Shown piece by piece: positions 1 through 6,258 of a stretch of DNA of 35,402 nucleotides. Origin of the DNA: an uncultured Oscillibacter sp. (lineage in GTDB: Bacteria > Bacillota > Clostridia > Oscillospirales > Oscillospiraceae). How positions within the stretch are numbered: the first letter of the stretch is position 1; every line of letters starts with the position of its first letter. Location: positions 1 through 35,402 of the forward strand of contig CAJUBX010000013.1 in the NCBI GenBank assembly GCA_910585165.1, given 5' to 3'. Both the position numbers and the translations under genes were made by a program. Under the pieces are notes generated by a model. That model searched no databases. It was not told the DNA's origin and was given only the letters and a program-made list of their open reading frames with translations.

Positions 1-410
1 TCCAGCATCCGGCTGAGCTCCTTTTGCTGCTCCCGGGCGCAGTAGGCCTTCAGGCAGCGGCACATCCGCCCCTCCCGCCAGCCGGTATCGGCGCAGAGGG
101 GGCAGGCGGGCTTTTCCTCCAGGCAGTCCGCCGGGAGGCCCAGCCCCTCCAGCAGAAGCCTCCGCTCCTCCTGGAGCCCCAGGTTCTGCTTTTTCAGGGC
201 CTCCACCGCCGCCCGGGGGTCCGTCCCCTTCCGCAGGGCGGAGGAGAGGAGGCGGCTCATGACCGACCGGAGCTCCCCGTCGATTTCCCGGAGGCGGGGC
301 TGGCGGGCGTAAACCCCCTCCCGCCGCTGCCGGGCCCGGTCCTCCCGGTCCCGCTTGTCCTCCTCAAAGCGCAAAAGGGCCCGGCGAACGATTTTCCCGT
401 CATAGGCCAT
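1..410 (-). CDS. DnaC-like ATP-binding protein, N-terminal part (runs off the left edge)
   Basis: Reads on the minus strand from ATG at 410 (MAYDGKIVRRALLRF) and is open to the window edge, giving about 136 residues. The segment is the N-terminal half of the DnaC/DnaI-like helicase-loader family: a basic, charged helical region (about residues 1-95) followed by a cysteine cluster, CPLC then CRC, around residues 102-118, as in the zinc-binding knuckle that precedes the AAA+ domain in this family. The AAA+ Walker motifs would lie outside the window. A strong AGGAGG lies just upstream, inside the end of the DnaD-domain gene, with only 3 bases between that stop and this ATG, so the two genes are probably translationally coupled. 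The inferred role is loading the replicative helicase during replication initiation or restart. Confidence 0.85.
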   Translation of the reverse strand, partial: MAYDGKIVRRALLRFEEDKRDREDRARQRREGVYARQPRLREIDGELRSVMSRLLSSALRKGTDPRAAVEALKKQNLGLQEERRLLLEGLGLPADCLEEKPACPLCADTGWREGRMCRCLKAYCAREQQKELSRML

Positions 411-413
411 GGC

Positions 414-1343
414 TCACCCCTCCTTTCCCCGCTGCTGAATGTACTTGCGCATCCAGGCGTTGCCCGCTTTGGGCCCGCCGGGGGCGCTTTGGTCCGCCGC
501 CGGGGCGGGCTTGTGGTCCCCGCTCTCAATCGCCTCCACGGTGTGGAGCCCCGCCTCGTGCCAGCGGCGGAGAATGCCGTTGCAGTAGCTCCACTTAAAC
601 TCGTGGCACTTGAGGACCGTCTTTTCATAGGCCAGGGCGGCGGCCTCCGGGGAAAAGCCCCACTCCAGCCACTGGAGGAGGTACTTCTCCTCCTCCCCCA
701 CCGGGGGCCTGTCCCCCAGGCGGAGGGCCCGCATAAAGGCCGGGACGGCCTCCCGCCGCCGGCTGTAATCCCGGAGGTACTTCTCTGCGGCGGCCTGGGT
801 ATCCACGCCCCGCCGGGCCCAGGCGTAGCCCTCCCGCTCAATCTGGCGGAGGGTGGGCCTGCGCCCCGGGCCGAAGCGGTCGGCGGTACGCTGGGCGCAG
901 TGGCACACCAGCAGGTAAATCACGTCGCAGGGAAGCCCCAGGTAGTCGTACAGCCCCAGCAGGGCGGACAGGTCCGCCGTGGTGAGGCGCTTGCCCAGCT
1001 TCCGCTCCACCTCGGCGGTGAGGCGGCGGAAGTCCGCGCTCTCCTCCAGCTTCCCGGCCAGCTCCTCCTGGCGGTAGGACGGGGGCTCGTCGGCGGGCTC
1101 CGGCGGGGGGCTCTGGGGGGCGATGAGCCCCAGGTCCCGGAGGACGGCCTCCGCCGCCTCAATGCGGCCCCGGTCCCAGCGGAGCTCCCCCGCAAGAGAC
1201 CGGGGCGGCGCATCTCCCCGGCGGCGGAGCAGGGCCAGGTACAGCAGCGCCGCGTCCCCGTCCCCCCGGTCCAGGAGGCGCTTTGCCGCCTGGGCGGTGA
1301 GGGTGACGGGGTCGTCGGGGGCATGGACAAGGACGCTGGGCAT
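414..1343 (-). CDS. DnaD-domain replication protein
   Basis: A 309-residue protein. Residues about 100-190 carry a helical winged-helix-like region, and residues about 215-285 match the DnaD/DnaB_2 domain (YLLQWLEWGFSPEA, then KWSYCNGILRRWHEAG with its conserved aromatics). Family knowledge: in Bacillota DnaD/DnaB-type proteins help bring the DnaC/DnaI loader and helicase to the origin or to stalled forks. The gene lies immediately upstream of a DnaC-like gene, 3 bases apart, the usual pairing in Clostridia. The start at 1343 is supported by GGAAAGGAGG about 9 bases upstream and by a sigma-A-type promoter at 1395-1423. The middle of the protein (about 72-90) is Pro/Glu-rich and probably a linker. 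Confidence 0.88.
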   Translation of the reverse strand: MPSVLVHAPDDPVTLTAQAAKRLLDRGDGDAALLYLALLRRRGDAPPRSLAGELRWDRGRIEAAEAVLRDLGLIAPQSPPPEPADEPPSYRQEELAGKLEESADFRRLTAEVERKLGKRLTTADLSALLGLYDYLGLPCDVIYLLVCHCAQRTADRFGPGRRPTLRQIEREGYAWARRGVDTQAAAEKYLRDYSRRREAVPAFMRALRLGDRPPVGEEEKYLLQWLEWGFSPEAAALAYEKTVLKCHEFKWSYCNGILRRWHEAGLHTVEAIESGDHKPAPAADQSAPGGPKAGNAWMRKYIQQRGKEG

Positions 1344-1394
1344 GGGGCGCGCCTCCTTTCCGGGGAAATTCCCGGGGAATCGTTTCTGCGTTTT

Positions 1395-1423
1395 ATTCTA
1401 CACGGTTCCCTGCGGAAAAGCAA
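1395..1423 (-). promoter_or_regulatory. Sigma-A-type promoter for the dnaD-dnaC pair
   Basis: On the minus strand, TTGCTT (1423-1418) and TAGAAT (1400-1395) are separated by 17 bases, 4/6 and 5/6 matches to consensus, about 50 bases upstream of the DnaD start. No other good match was seen between it and the gene. Confidence 0.6.
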
Positions 1424-1455
1424 CCCCTTGACAGTTCCCGCTCCATCGCCTAAGA

Positions 1456-1636
1456 TATAGTCCGTTAAGTTGAAAAATGGCATTGCCATTTTTCAAGCAG
1501 CAGGCTCTAGGCCTGCCGGCGCGCAAAGCGCGTAGTAACGGAACTATGAAGTCATATAAACTGGTCGCCGAAGGCGACCACAGCGAACATCGCTGTTGAA
1601 AAGTATCAAAGATACTTTTCAAGTTTATTGACTATA
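1456..1636 (+). repeat. 181-bp multi-stem element, copy 1 (structured RNA or fold-back DNA)
   Basis: This fills most of the 324-base gap before the YnbB-type gene. The ends are inverted: TATAGTC at 1456-1462 and GACTATA at 1630-1636. Inside, in order: stem A 5' arm CCGTTA (1462-1467); hairpin B, TTGAAAAATGGC with its complement (1470-1496); hairpin C, GCAGGC/GCCTGC (1500-1516); hairpin D, CGCGC-AAA-GCGCG (1520-1532); stem A 3' arm TAACGG (1536-1541); linker AACTATGAAG (1542-1551); hairpin E, GGTCGCC-GAA-GGCGACC (1563-1579); hairpin F, CAGCGA-ACA-TCGCTG (1581-1595); hairpin G, TTGAAAAGTATC-AAA and complement (1596-1622). A second copy with the same plan but other stem sequences is at 33110-33291. 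Both copies end 16-31 bases before a plus-strand gene start. The function is unknown. Confidence 0.85.
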
Positions 1637-1667
1637 GTTCAAACAAAACGAGAAGGAGCCCCCTTTT

Positions 1668-2954
1668 ATGGAACTGCAAGAGATGTACCAGGCCCTGGGC
1701 GTCAGCCCCGCCGTCTACCGCTATGGGGAAGCGGCGCTGGAGCGCCTCCGGGACCGCTTCGCCGCCATCGACCGCACCGCCGAGTACAACCAGGCCAAGG
1801 TCCTTCGGGCCATGCAGGAAAACCGGGTCAACGCCGCCCACTTTGCCGCCACCACCGGCTACGGCTACGACGACCAGGGCCGGGACAACCTGGAGCGGGT
1901 CTACGCCTCTGTTTTTCATACGGAGGCCGCCCTGGTCCGGCCCCAGATCACCTGCGGCACCCACGCCCTGGCCGTGGCCCTGTCCGCCAACCTCCTGCCG
2001 GGGGACGAGCTTCTCTCCCCCGTGGGGGCCCCCTACGACACGCTGGAGGAGGTCATCGGCATCCGGCCCAGCCGCTGCTCCTTGAAGGAGTACGGCGTTA
2101 CCTATGCCCAGGCCAATCTCCTGCCGGACGGGCGCTTCGATTACAAGGCCATCCGGGAAAAAATCAACCCCCGCACCAGGCTCGTTACCATCCAGCGCTC
2201 CAAGGGCTACGCCACCCGGCCCAGCTTCTCCGTGGCGGAGATCGGGGAGCTTATTGCCTTCTGCAAGTCCGTGAAGCCGGACGTGAAGGTCATGGTGGAC
2301 AACTGCTACGGCGAGTTTGTGGAGACCCTTGAGCCCTCGGACCTGGGGGCGGACATGGTGGTGGGGAGCCTTATCAAGAACCCCGGCGGGGGCCTGGCCC
2401 CCATCGGCGGGTACATCTGCGGCACGGCGGAGTGCGTGGAGCGCTGCGCCTTCCGCCTCTCCGCCCCGGGCCTGGGGCAGGAGGTGGGGGCCAACCTGGG
2501 ACTGATGCCCGCCTTCTACCAGGGTCTGTTCCTGGCCCCCACGGTAACGGCGGGGGCGCTGAAGGGGGCCGTCTTCGCCGCCAACCTCTACGAGGGCCTG
2601 GGCTTTTCCTGCGTGCCAGGCGCTTCGGAGGACCGCCATGACATCATCCAGGCCGTGGCCCTGGGAAGCCGGGAGGCCATGCTGGCCTTCTGCAAGGGCA
2701 TTCAGGCCGCCGCCCCGGTGGACAGCTACGTCACGCCGGAGCCCTGGGCCATGCCGGGGTACGACAGCGAGGTGGTCATGGCCGCCGGGGCCTTTGTCCA
2801 GGGAAGCTCCATCGAGCTCTCCGCCGACGGCCCCATCCGCCCGCCCTACGCCGTGTACTTTCAGGGGGGCCTCACCTGGCAGCACGCCAAGCTGGGGATT
2901 TTGATGAGCCTTCAGAAGCTTGTGGAGGCGGGCCTTGCCAGGCTGCCGGAGTAA
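1668..2954 (+). CDS. Methionine gamma-lyase family PLP enzyme (YnbB / 'aluminium resistance' type)
   Basis: A 428-residue fold-type I PLP enzyme, close to the usual length of the YnbB family. The predicted Schiff-base lysine is K237 in SLIKNPGGG. The conserved Asp that contacts the PLP ring nitrogen is D211 in MVDNCYGEF. The N-terminal TTGYGYDDQGR and the GTHALAVAL region (about 97-106) are also typical. Family knowledge: these proteins resemble Cys/Met-metabolism PLP lyases, and the 'aluminium resistance' label comes from old phenotypic annotation, so the true substrate is uncertain. The start at 1668 follows an AGAAGGAG site. A HAD phosphatase starts 13 bases after the stop, so the two are probably co-transcribed. 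The multi-stem element ending at 1636 lies directly in the leader. Confidence 0.9.
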   Translation: MELQEMYQALGVSPAVYRYGEAALERLRDRFAAIDRTAEYNQAKVLRAMQENRVNAAHFAATTGYGYDDQGRDNLERVYASVFHTEAALVRPQITCGTHALAVALSANLLPGDELLSPVGAPYDTLEEVIGIRPSRCSLKEYGVTYAQANLLPDGRFDYKAIREKINPRTRLVTIQRSKGYATRPSFSVAEIGELIAFCKSVKPDVKVMVDNCYGEFVETLEPSDLGADMVVGSLIKNPGGGLAPIGGYICGTAECVERCAFRLSAPGLGQEVGANLGLMPAFYQGLFLAPTVTAGALKGAVFAANLYEGLGFSCVPGASEDRHDIIQAVALGSREAMLAFCKGIQAAAPVDSYVTPEPWAMPGYDSEVVMAAGAFVQGSSIELSADGPIRPPYAVYFQGGLTWQHAKLGILMSLQKLVEAGLARLPE

Positions 2955-2967
2955 GGAGGAATCGTTT

Positions 2968-3621
2968 ATGAGACTGCAAAGCGCCATTTTCGATATGGAC
3001 GGCACGCTGCTGGACTCCATGGGCATGTGGAGGACCCTGGCCGGCGCCCTGGCGGAGCGGCACGGGGCGGTGCCGCCGCCGGATTTGGACCGGAAGGTGG
3101 CCTCCCTGGGCCTGTGGGAGGGCACGGCCTACTGCAAGGAGGTCTGCGGCCTCCCCGGCACGGTGGAGGAGCTGGTGGAGGAGATCTGGCAGCGGATTGA
3201 GGACTTTTACCGCCGCGACGTCCGGCCCAAGCCGGGAGTGGTTCCCTTCCTCTCCATTTTGAAGATGGAGGGGGTCTGGATGTACGTGGCCACCGCCACG
3301 GACCGCCCCCTGGCCGAGGCGGCGCTGAAAACCGCGGGCATCGACGGCTTTTTCCGGGGCATCGTCACCACCCGGGAGGCGGGGCAGACCAAGCGGGAGG
3401 GGCCGGAGGTCTACGAGCGGGCCCTCCGCCGCCTCCGGTCCACAAAAAAGGACACCGTGGTTTTCGAGGACGCCCTCCACGCCCTGCGCACCGCCAAGGC
3501 GGCGGGCTTCCGCACGGCGGCGGTGTACGACGCCTCGGAGCCGGAGCAGGAGGAGCTGCGCCGCCTGGCGGAGTATTACATCCAAAGCTTCGAGGAGCTG
3601 ACGGCGGGCGGCCCGGCATAG
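2968..3621 (+). CDS. HAD-superfamily phosphatase, subfamily IA
   Basis: A 217-residue protein starting at ATG 2968 (MRLQSAIFDMDGTLLDS), 8 bases after TAAGGAGG. An upstream in-frame extension exists but lies inside the previous gene and has no ribosome binding site. HAD motif I is DMDGT (residues 9-13, nucleophile and acid/base Asp); motif II is TATDR around residue 111; the motif III Lys is probably in QTKREGPEVY; motif IV is VFEDALHAL. The helical cap between motifs I and II marks the beta-phosphoglucomutase/phosphoglycolate-phosphatase-like class. The substrate cannot be read from sequence. It probably shares an operon with the PLP enzyme upstream. Confidence 0.9.
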   Translation: MRLQSAIFDMDGTLLDSMGMWRTLAGALAERHGAVPPPDLDRKVASLGLWEGTAYCKEVCGLPGTVEELVEEIWQRIEDFYRRDVRPKPGVVPFLSILKMEGVWMYVATATDRPLAEAALKTAGIDGFFRGIVTTREAGQTKREGPEVYERALRRLRSTKKDTVVFEDALHALRTAKAAGFRTAAVYDASEPEQEELRRLAEYYIQSFEELTAGGPA

Positions 3622-3624
3622 AAA

Positions 3625-3840
3625 GAGGACGGAGCCTTCGCTCCGTCCTCCCAGCTTGTCGAAAAAGCCTTTTCGACAAGCTGCTGCAAATTTTCAGAAC
3701 TTTTTGAAGTTCTGAAAATTTAGGATTTCAATGGTGCAGGAAACCCTCCCTGGGTTTCCCGCACACACCCTTCCTTCCCGTTGAACAGCTCTTACGAATT
3801 TCTCGACAACCTGAGAGGACGGAGCCTTCGCTCCGTCCTC
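3625..3840. repeat. Five-hairpin array between convergent genes, with identical outer hairpins
   Basis: The gap between the HAD gene (plus) and rubredoxin (minus) holds five perfect or near-perfect hairpins. H1 (3625-3650) has an 11-bp stem GAGGACGGAGC with loop CTTC. H2 (3652-3683) has a 14-bp stem CAGCTTGTCGAAAA with loop AGCC. H3 (3688-3721) has a 15-bp stem AAATTTTCAGAACTT with loop TTTG. H4 (3734-3764) has an 8-bp stem GGAAACCC extended by GTGC/GCAC. H5 (3815-3840) is identical to H1. H1 and H5 could end transcription from both sides, although neither has a clear T-run. The exact H1/H5 duplication suggests that 3651-3814 was inserted between copies of a hairpin. Confidence 0.75.
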
Positions 3841-3848
3841 CCGTCTTA

Positions 3849-4004
3849 TTATTCCTTCTCGAACACGTCCTTGCCCATCTCGCAGACGGGGCAGACCCAG
3901 CTCTCGGGAACCTGCTCCCAGGGAGTTCCGGGGGCGACGCCGTTGTCGGGATCGCCTACCGCGGGGTCATAGACGTAGCCGCAGGGGCAGACATACTTGT
4001 CCAT
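3849..4004 (-). CDS. Rubredoxin with an atypical CPC first knuckle
   Basis: A 51-residue rubredoxin: MDKYVCPCGYVYDPAVGD at the N-terminus, the PGTPWEQVPESW core, and CPVCEMGKDVFEKE at the C-terminus. Rubredoxins carry one Fe(Cys)4 centre and move single electrons, in anaerobes often to rubrerythrin, flavodiiron proteins or superoxide reductase. The second ligand pair (C38-P-V-C41) is normal, but the first is C6-P-C8, one residue shorter than the usual CxxC; the codons are TGC CCC TGC. The start follows an AGGAGG. The gene lies downstream of and on the same strand as rubrerythrin, so the pair fits a peroxide/oxygen-detoxification unit. The stop is TAA followed at once by a second TAA. Confidence 0.93.
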   Translation of the reverse strand: MDKYVCPCGYVYDPAVGDPDNGVAPGTPWEQVPESWVCPVCEMGKDVFEKE

Positions 4005-4030
4005 TGGTCAATCCTCCTGAGATTGGAAAA

Positions 4031-4190
4031 TTACTTGAAATACCGCTCCAACTCGTCCTCGCAAGCTCCATATCATTCGCTTCTGCGTAAACGCAAAAGC
4101 TCATTCATTTCGCTGCTCGTCCTCTCCAAATCAAACCCACTTCGCTGGGCTTTGATTTGGGCGATTTACTTGAAATATCTTTCAAGTAAA
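4031..4190. repeat. Inserted segment at the rubrerythrin 3' end, bounded by a 12-bp direct repeat
   Basis: TTACTTGAAATA occurs at 4031-4042 and again at 4166-4177, 135 bases apart. On the minus strand both copies encode YFK-stop, and each is preceded by codons for LER, so the peptide LERYFK-stop is encoded twice with different codons. The inner copy is the real end of rubrerythrin and sits inside a perfect 11-bp stem, TTTACTTGAAA with loop TATC (4165-4190). Between the repeats are a stem-loop CCAAATCAAA/TTTGATTTGG (about 4126-4160) and two copies of CTCGTCCTC. This looks like an insertion or duplication that re-created the C-terminus. The mechanism is inferred. Confidence 0.6.
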
Positions 4191-4732
4191 CCCTTGAACG
4201 CCTTGCCGTGGCGGGCCTCATCCCGGGCCATCTCATGGACGGTGTCATGGATCGCGTCCAGGTTGTACTGCTTGGCCAGCTTCGCCAGGGCGAACTTGCC
4301 GGCGGTAGCGCCGTTCTCGGCCTCGACCCGCAGCTCCAGGTTCTTCTTGGTGGAGGTGGTCACCACGTCGCCCAGGAGCTCCGCGAACTTGGCGGCGTGC
4401 TCGGCCTCCTCATAGGCGGCCTTCTCCCAGTACAGGCCGATCTCGGGATAGCCCTCCCGGAAGGCCACACGGGCCATGGCCAGGTACATGCCCACTTCGG
4501 TGCACTCGCCGGTGAAGTTGGCGTTCAGGCCGTCCAGAATCTCCTTCTGCGCCTCGGCGGGAACGTCCGCGCCGAAGGTCTTGCCAACGCCGACCACGTG
4601 CTCGGCGGCCCAGCTCATATCAGCCTTCTGCTCGGTGAACTTGGAACCGGCCACGCCGCACTGGGGGCACTTCTCCGGAGGGGTGTCCCCCTCGTGAACA
4701 TAACCGCAGACAGGGCAGACCCACTTTTTCAT
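4166..4732 (-). CDS. Rubrerythrin with N-terminal rubredoxin domain (reverse-rubrerythrin type)
   Basis: A 188-residue protein starting at ATG 4732 (MKKWVCPVCGYVHEG), preceded by GAGGAGG; the longer upstream reading has no ribosome binding site. Residues 1-35 form a rubredoxin-like Fe(Cys)4 domain (C6, C9, C22, C25). The rest is a ferritin-like diiron four-helix bundle with GECTEVGMYL, YEEAEHAAKF, RVEAENGATAG and ARDEARHGKAF as the Glu/His ligand motifs. The domain order, rubredoxin first, is that of clostridial reverse rubrerythrins, which act as NADH-linked peroxide and oxygen reductases fed by rubredoxin. Rubredoxin is encoded about 160 bases downstream. The last eight codons lie in a perfect hairpin and are duplicated downstream (see the 4031-4190 entry). 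Confidence 0.93.
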   Translation of the reverse strand: MKKWVCPVCGYVHEGDTPPEKCPQCGVAGSKFTEQKADMSWAAEHVVGVGKTFGADVPAEAQKEILDGLNANFTGECTEVGMYLAMARVAFREGYPEIGLYWEKAAYEEAEHAAKFAELLGDVVTTSTKKNLELRVEAENGATAGKFALAKLAKQYNLDAIHDTVHEMARDEARHGKAFKGLLERYFK

Positions 4733-4782
4733 AACAGTTTCCTCCTCATTTAAGTATCTAAAGTTTTCTAGGCAGTGACATG

Positions 4783-4811
4783 AGTATAACAGGTTCCGGG
4801 AAAGAGTTCTA
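4783..4811 (-). promoter_or_regulatory. Extended -10 promoter for rubrerythrin
   Basis: On the minus strand, TGT-TATACT forms an extended -10 (TATACT at 4788-4783), with a weak TAGAAC 17 bases upstream as -35. It is about 50 bases from the rubrerythrin start. I did not see a convincing PerR-type operator. Confidence 0.5.
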
Positions 4812-4913
4812 GTTGCAATTGCCACAATTTCAAAATTTGATAGAAATTCACGGATTGTTTAAATTTTTCCCGGCCAAACCGGGGCGCGGCGGGGCCGCGC
4901 TCCATTTTTCCTC

Positions 4914-4942
4914 TTTCCTTCCGGCGGTTTTTCTGATATACT
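4914..4942 (+). promoter_or_regulatory. Extended -10 promoter for the ksgA-mrnC-rqcH-clc run
   Basis: TGA-TATACT (TATACT at 4937-4942) is an extended -10; the -35 position holds only TTTCCT. It lies 35 bases before the ksgA start and downstream of a GC-rich hairpin, GCGCGGC-GGG-GCCGCGC, at about 4885-4901. Confidence 0.5.
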
Positions 4943-4977
4943 TTCCGGGAACATTTCATCAGAAAGGCGGGCAGGCC

Positions 4978-5829
4978 ATGAACCTCTGCGACCGGGAGAC
5001 CCTCCGCGCCCTCTTGGGGCGCCACGGCTTTCACTTCTCCAAGTCCATGGGACAAAACTTTCTCATCGACCCCGCCGTCCCGGCGGACATTGCCTCCGCC
5101 TCCCGGGCGGCGGAGGACTGCGGCGTGCTGGAGATCGGCCCCGGCGCGGGGTGCCTGACGGCGGAGCTGGCCCAAAGAGCCGGAAAGGTGGCCGCCGTGG
5201 AGCTGGACCGCAGGCTCCTCCCCCTGCTGGCGGAGTCCATGGCCCCCTATGACAACGTGGAGATTGTCCCCGGGGACATTTTGAAGCTGGATTTGACCGC
5301 CCTGTACGGGGAAAAGCTGGCGGGCCTGCGGCCCCTGGTCTGCGCCAACCTCCCCTATAACATCACCACCCCGGTTTTGACGAAGCTGGTGGAGGCAGGT
5401 TTTTTCGAATCGATTACCGTCCTCCTTCAAAAGGAGGTGGCCCGCCGCCTGGCGGCCCCCCAGGGCTCGGCGGAGACGGGGGCCTTCTCCCTGTGGCTCC
5501 AGTACCATATGGAGGCGGAGGTCCTTTTCGACGTTCCGGCGGCGAAATTTTTCCCGGCCCCCAAGGTGGACTCCGCCGTTTTGCGCTGCGTCCGGCGGGA
5601 AAAGCCCGCCGTGGCGGTGGAGGACGAAGCGTTTTTCTTCCGCTGCATCCGGGGGGCCTTCCTTCTGCGGCGCAAGACCCTGGCCAACAGCCTGGCCGCC
5701 GCCCTGCCGGAGGCGGGGAAGGAACGGGTCCAGGCCGCCGCCGCGGCCTGTGGACTGCCGCCCTCCGTCCGGGGGGAGGCCCTGACCCTGGAGGACTTCG
5801 CCCGCCTGTCGGCGGCGCTTTTGAAATGA
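4978..5829 (+). CDS. ksgA: 16S rRNA (adenine1518/1519-N6)-dimethyltransferase KsgA/RsmA
   Basis: A 283-residue protein from ATG 4978 (MNLCDRETLRALLGRHGFHFSKSMGQNFLID). It dimethylates two adjacent adenines in the 3' helix of 16S rRNA, a late 30S assembly step, using SAM. Visible motifs: the family-specific KSMGQNFLID (about 21-30), the SAM-binding LEIGPGAGCLTAEL (about 50-63), the acidic strand end VAAVELDRRL, and the catalytic NLPYNITTPVL (about 123-133). The C-terminal FFPAPKVDSAVLR and the helical domain fit full length. An in-frame extension back to 4813 was not used because AAAGGCGGGCAGG precedes the 4978 start. mrnC follows after 9 bases, linking two rRNA-maturation enzymes. Confidence 0.96.
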   Translation: MNLCDRETLRALLGRHGFHFSKSMGQNFLIDPAVPADIASASRAAEDCGVLEIGPGAGCLTAELAQRAGKVAAVELDRRLLPLLAESMAPYDNVEIVPGDILKLDLTALYGEKLAGLRPLVCANLPYNITTPVLTKLVEAGFFESITVLLQKEVARRLAAPQGSAETGAFSLWLQYHMEAEVLFDVPAAKFFPAPKVDSAVLRCVRREKPAVAVEDEAFFFRCIRGAFLLRRKTLANSLAAALPEAGKERVQAAAAACGLPPSVRGEALTLEDFARLSAALLK

Positions 5830-5838
5830 GGAACCGGC

Positions 5839-6258
5839 ATGGATAACTACTTTTGCCCCGGGCTTTCCCGGGAGCGCATTCTGGAAATCAGCTCCATCGG
5901 CCTTGCCCACATGGGGGACGCGGTGTTCGAGCTGCTGGTCCGCGCCTGGCTCTGCGCCCACGGCGGGGCCACGGGCCGGGGGATGCACCGCGCCGCGGTG
6001 GCCCTGGTCTGCGCCGAGTCCCAGGCGGAGAAGGCGGAGAAAATCCTCCCCCTTCTGACGGAGGAGGAGCGCTCCGTCTTCCGCCGGGGCCGGAACGCCC
6101 AGGTCCACACCGTCCCCCACCACGCCAGCCGCGCCCAGTACGGCGAGGCCACGGCCCTGGAGGCTCTGCTGGGCTGGCTCTACCTCCGGGGGGAGACGGA
6201 GCGGATCAACGCGCTTTTCTGCGCCATGATGGAGGGGGAGGACAGCCATGGCAATTGA
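5839..6258 (+). CDS. mrnC: Mini-ribonuclease 3 (23S rRNA maturation)
   Basis: A 139-residue RNase III catalytic domain without a dsRNA-binding domain, the length expected for MrnC. In Bacillota, MrnC trims 23S precursor ends with ribosomal protein L3. Signature segments are GLAHMGDAVFELLVR (about residues 21-35, with the catalytic Asp) and RRGRNAQVHTVPHHAS, then YGEATALEALLGWLYL (about 100-117, with the second acidic metal ligand). It follows ksgA by 9 bases and its end overlaps the rqcH start by 11 bases, so all three are probably one transcription unit with coupled translation. Confidence 0.95.
   Translation: MDNYFCPGLSRERILEISSIGLAHMGDAVFELLVRAWLCAHGGATGRGMHRAAVALVCAESQAEKAEKILPLLTEEERSVFRRGRNAQVHTVPHHASRAQYGEATALEALLGWLYLRGETERINALFCAMMEGEDSHGN

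Noticed and set aside
24..1460. A 478-codon plus-strand open frame opposite the DnaC-like and DnaD-domain genes
   Set aside because: Pro/Leu/Gly-rich translation, no ribosome binding site, and both sense genes have domain motifs and good start signals.
1456..1636. An integron attC-like site
   Set aside because: attC sites share the idea of conserved shape with variable sequence but are single imperfect palindromes with R and L boxes. This has seven separate stems and no integrase or cassette gene nearby.
3625..3840. CRISPR array reading of the hairpin run
   Set aside because: The five stems have different sequences and lengths and there are no regular direct repeats with unique spacers; only the outer two match. 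No cas gene is near.
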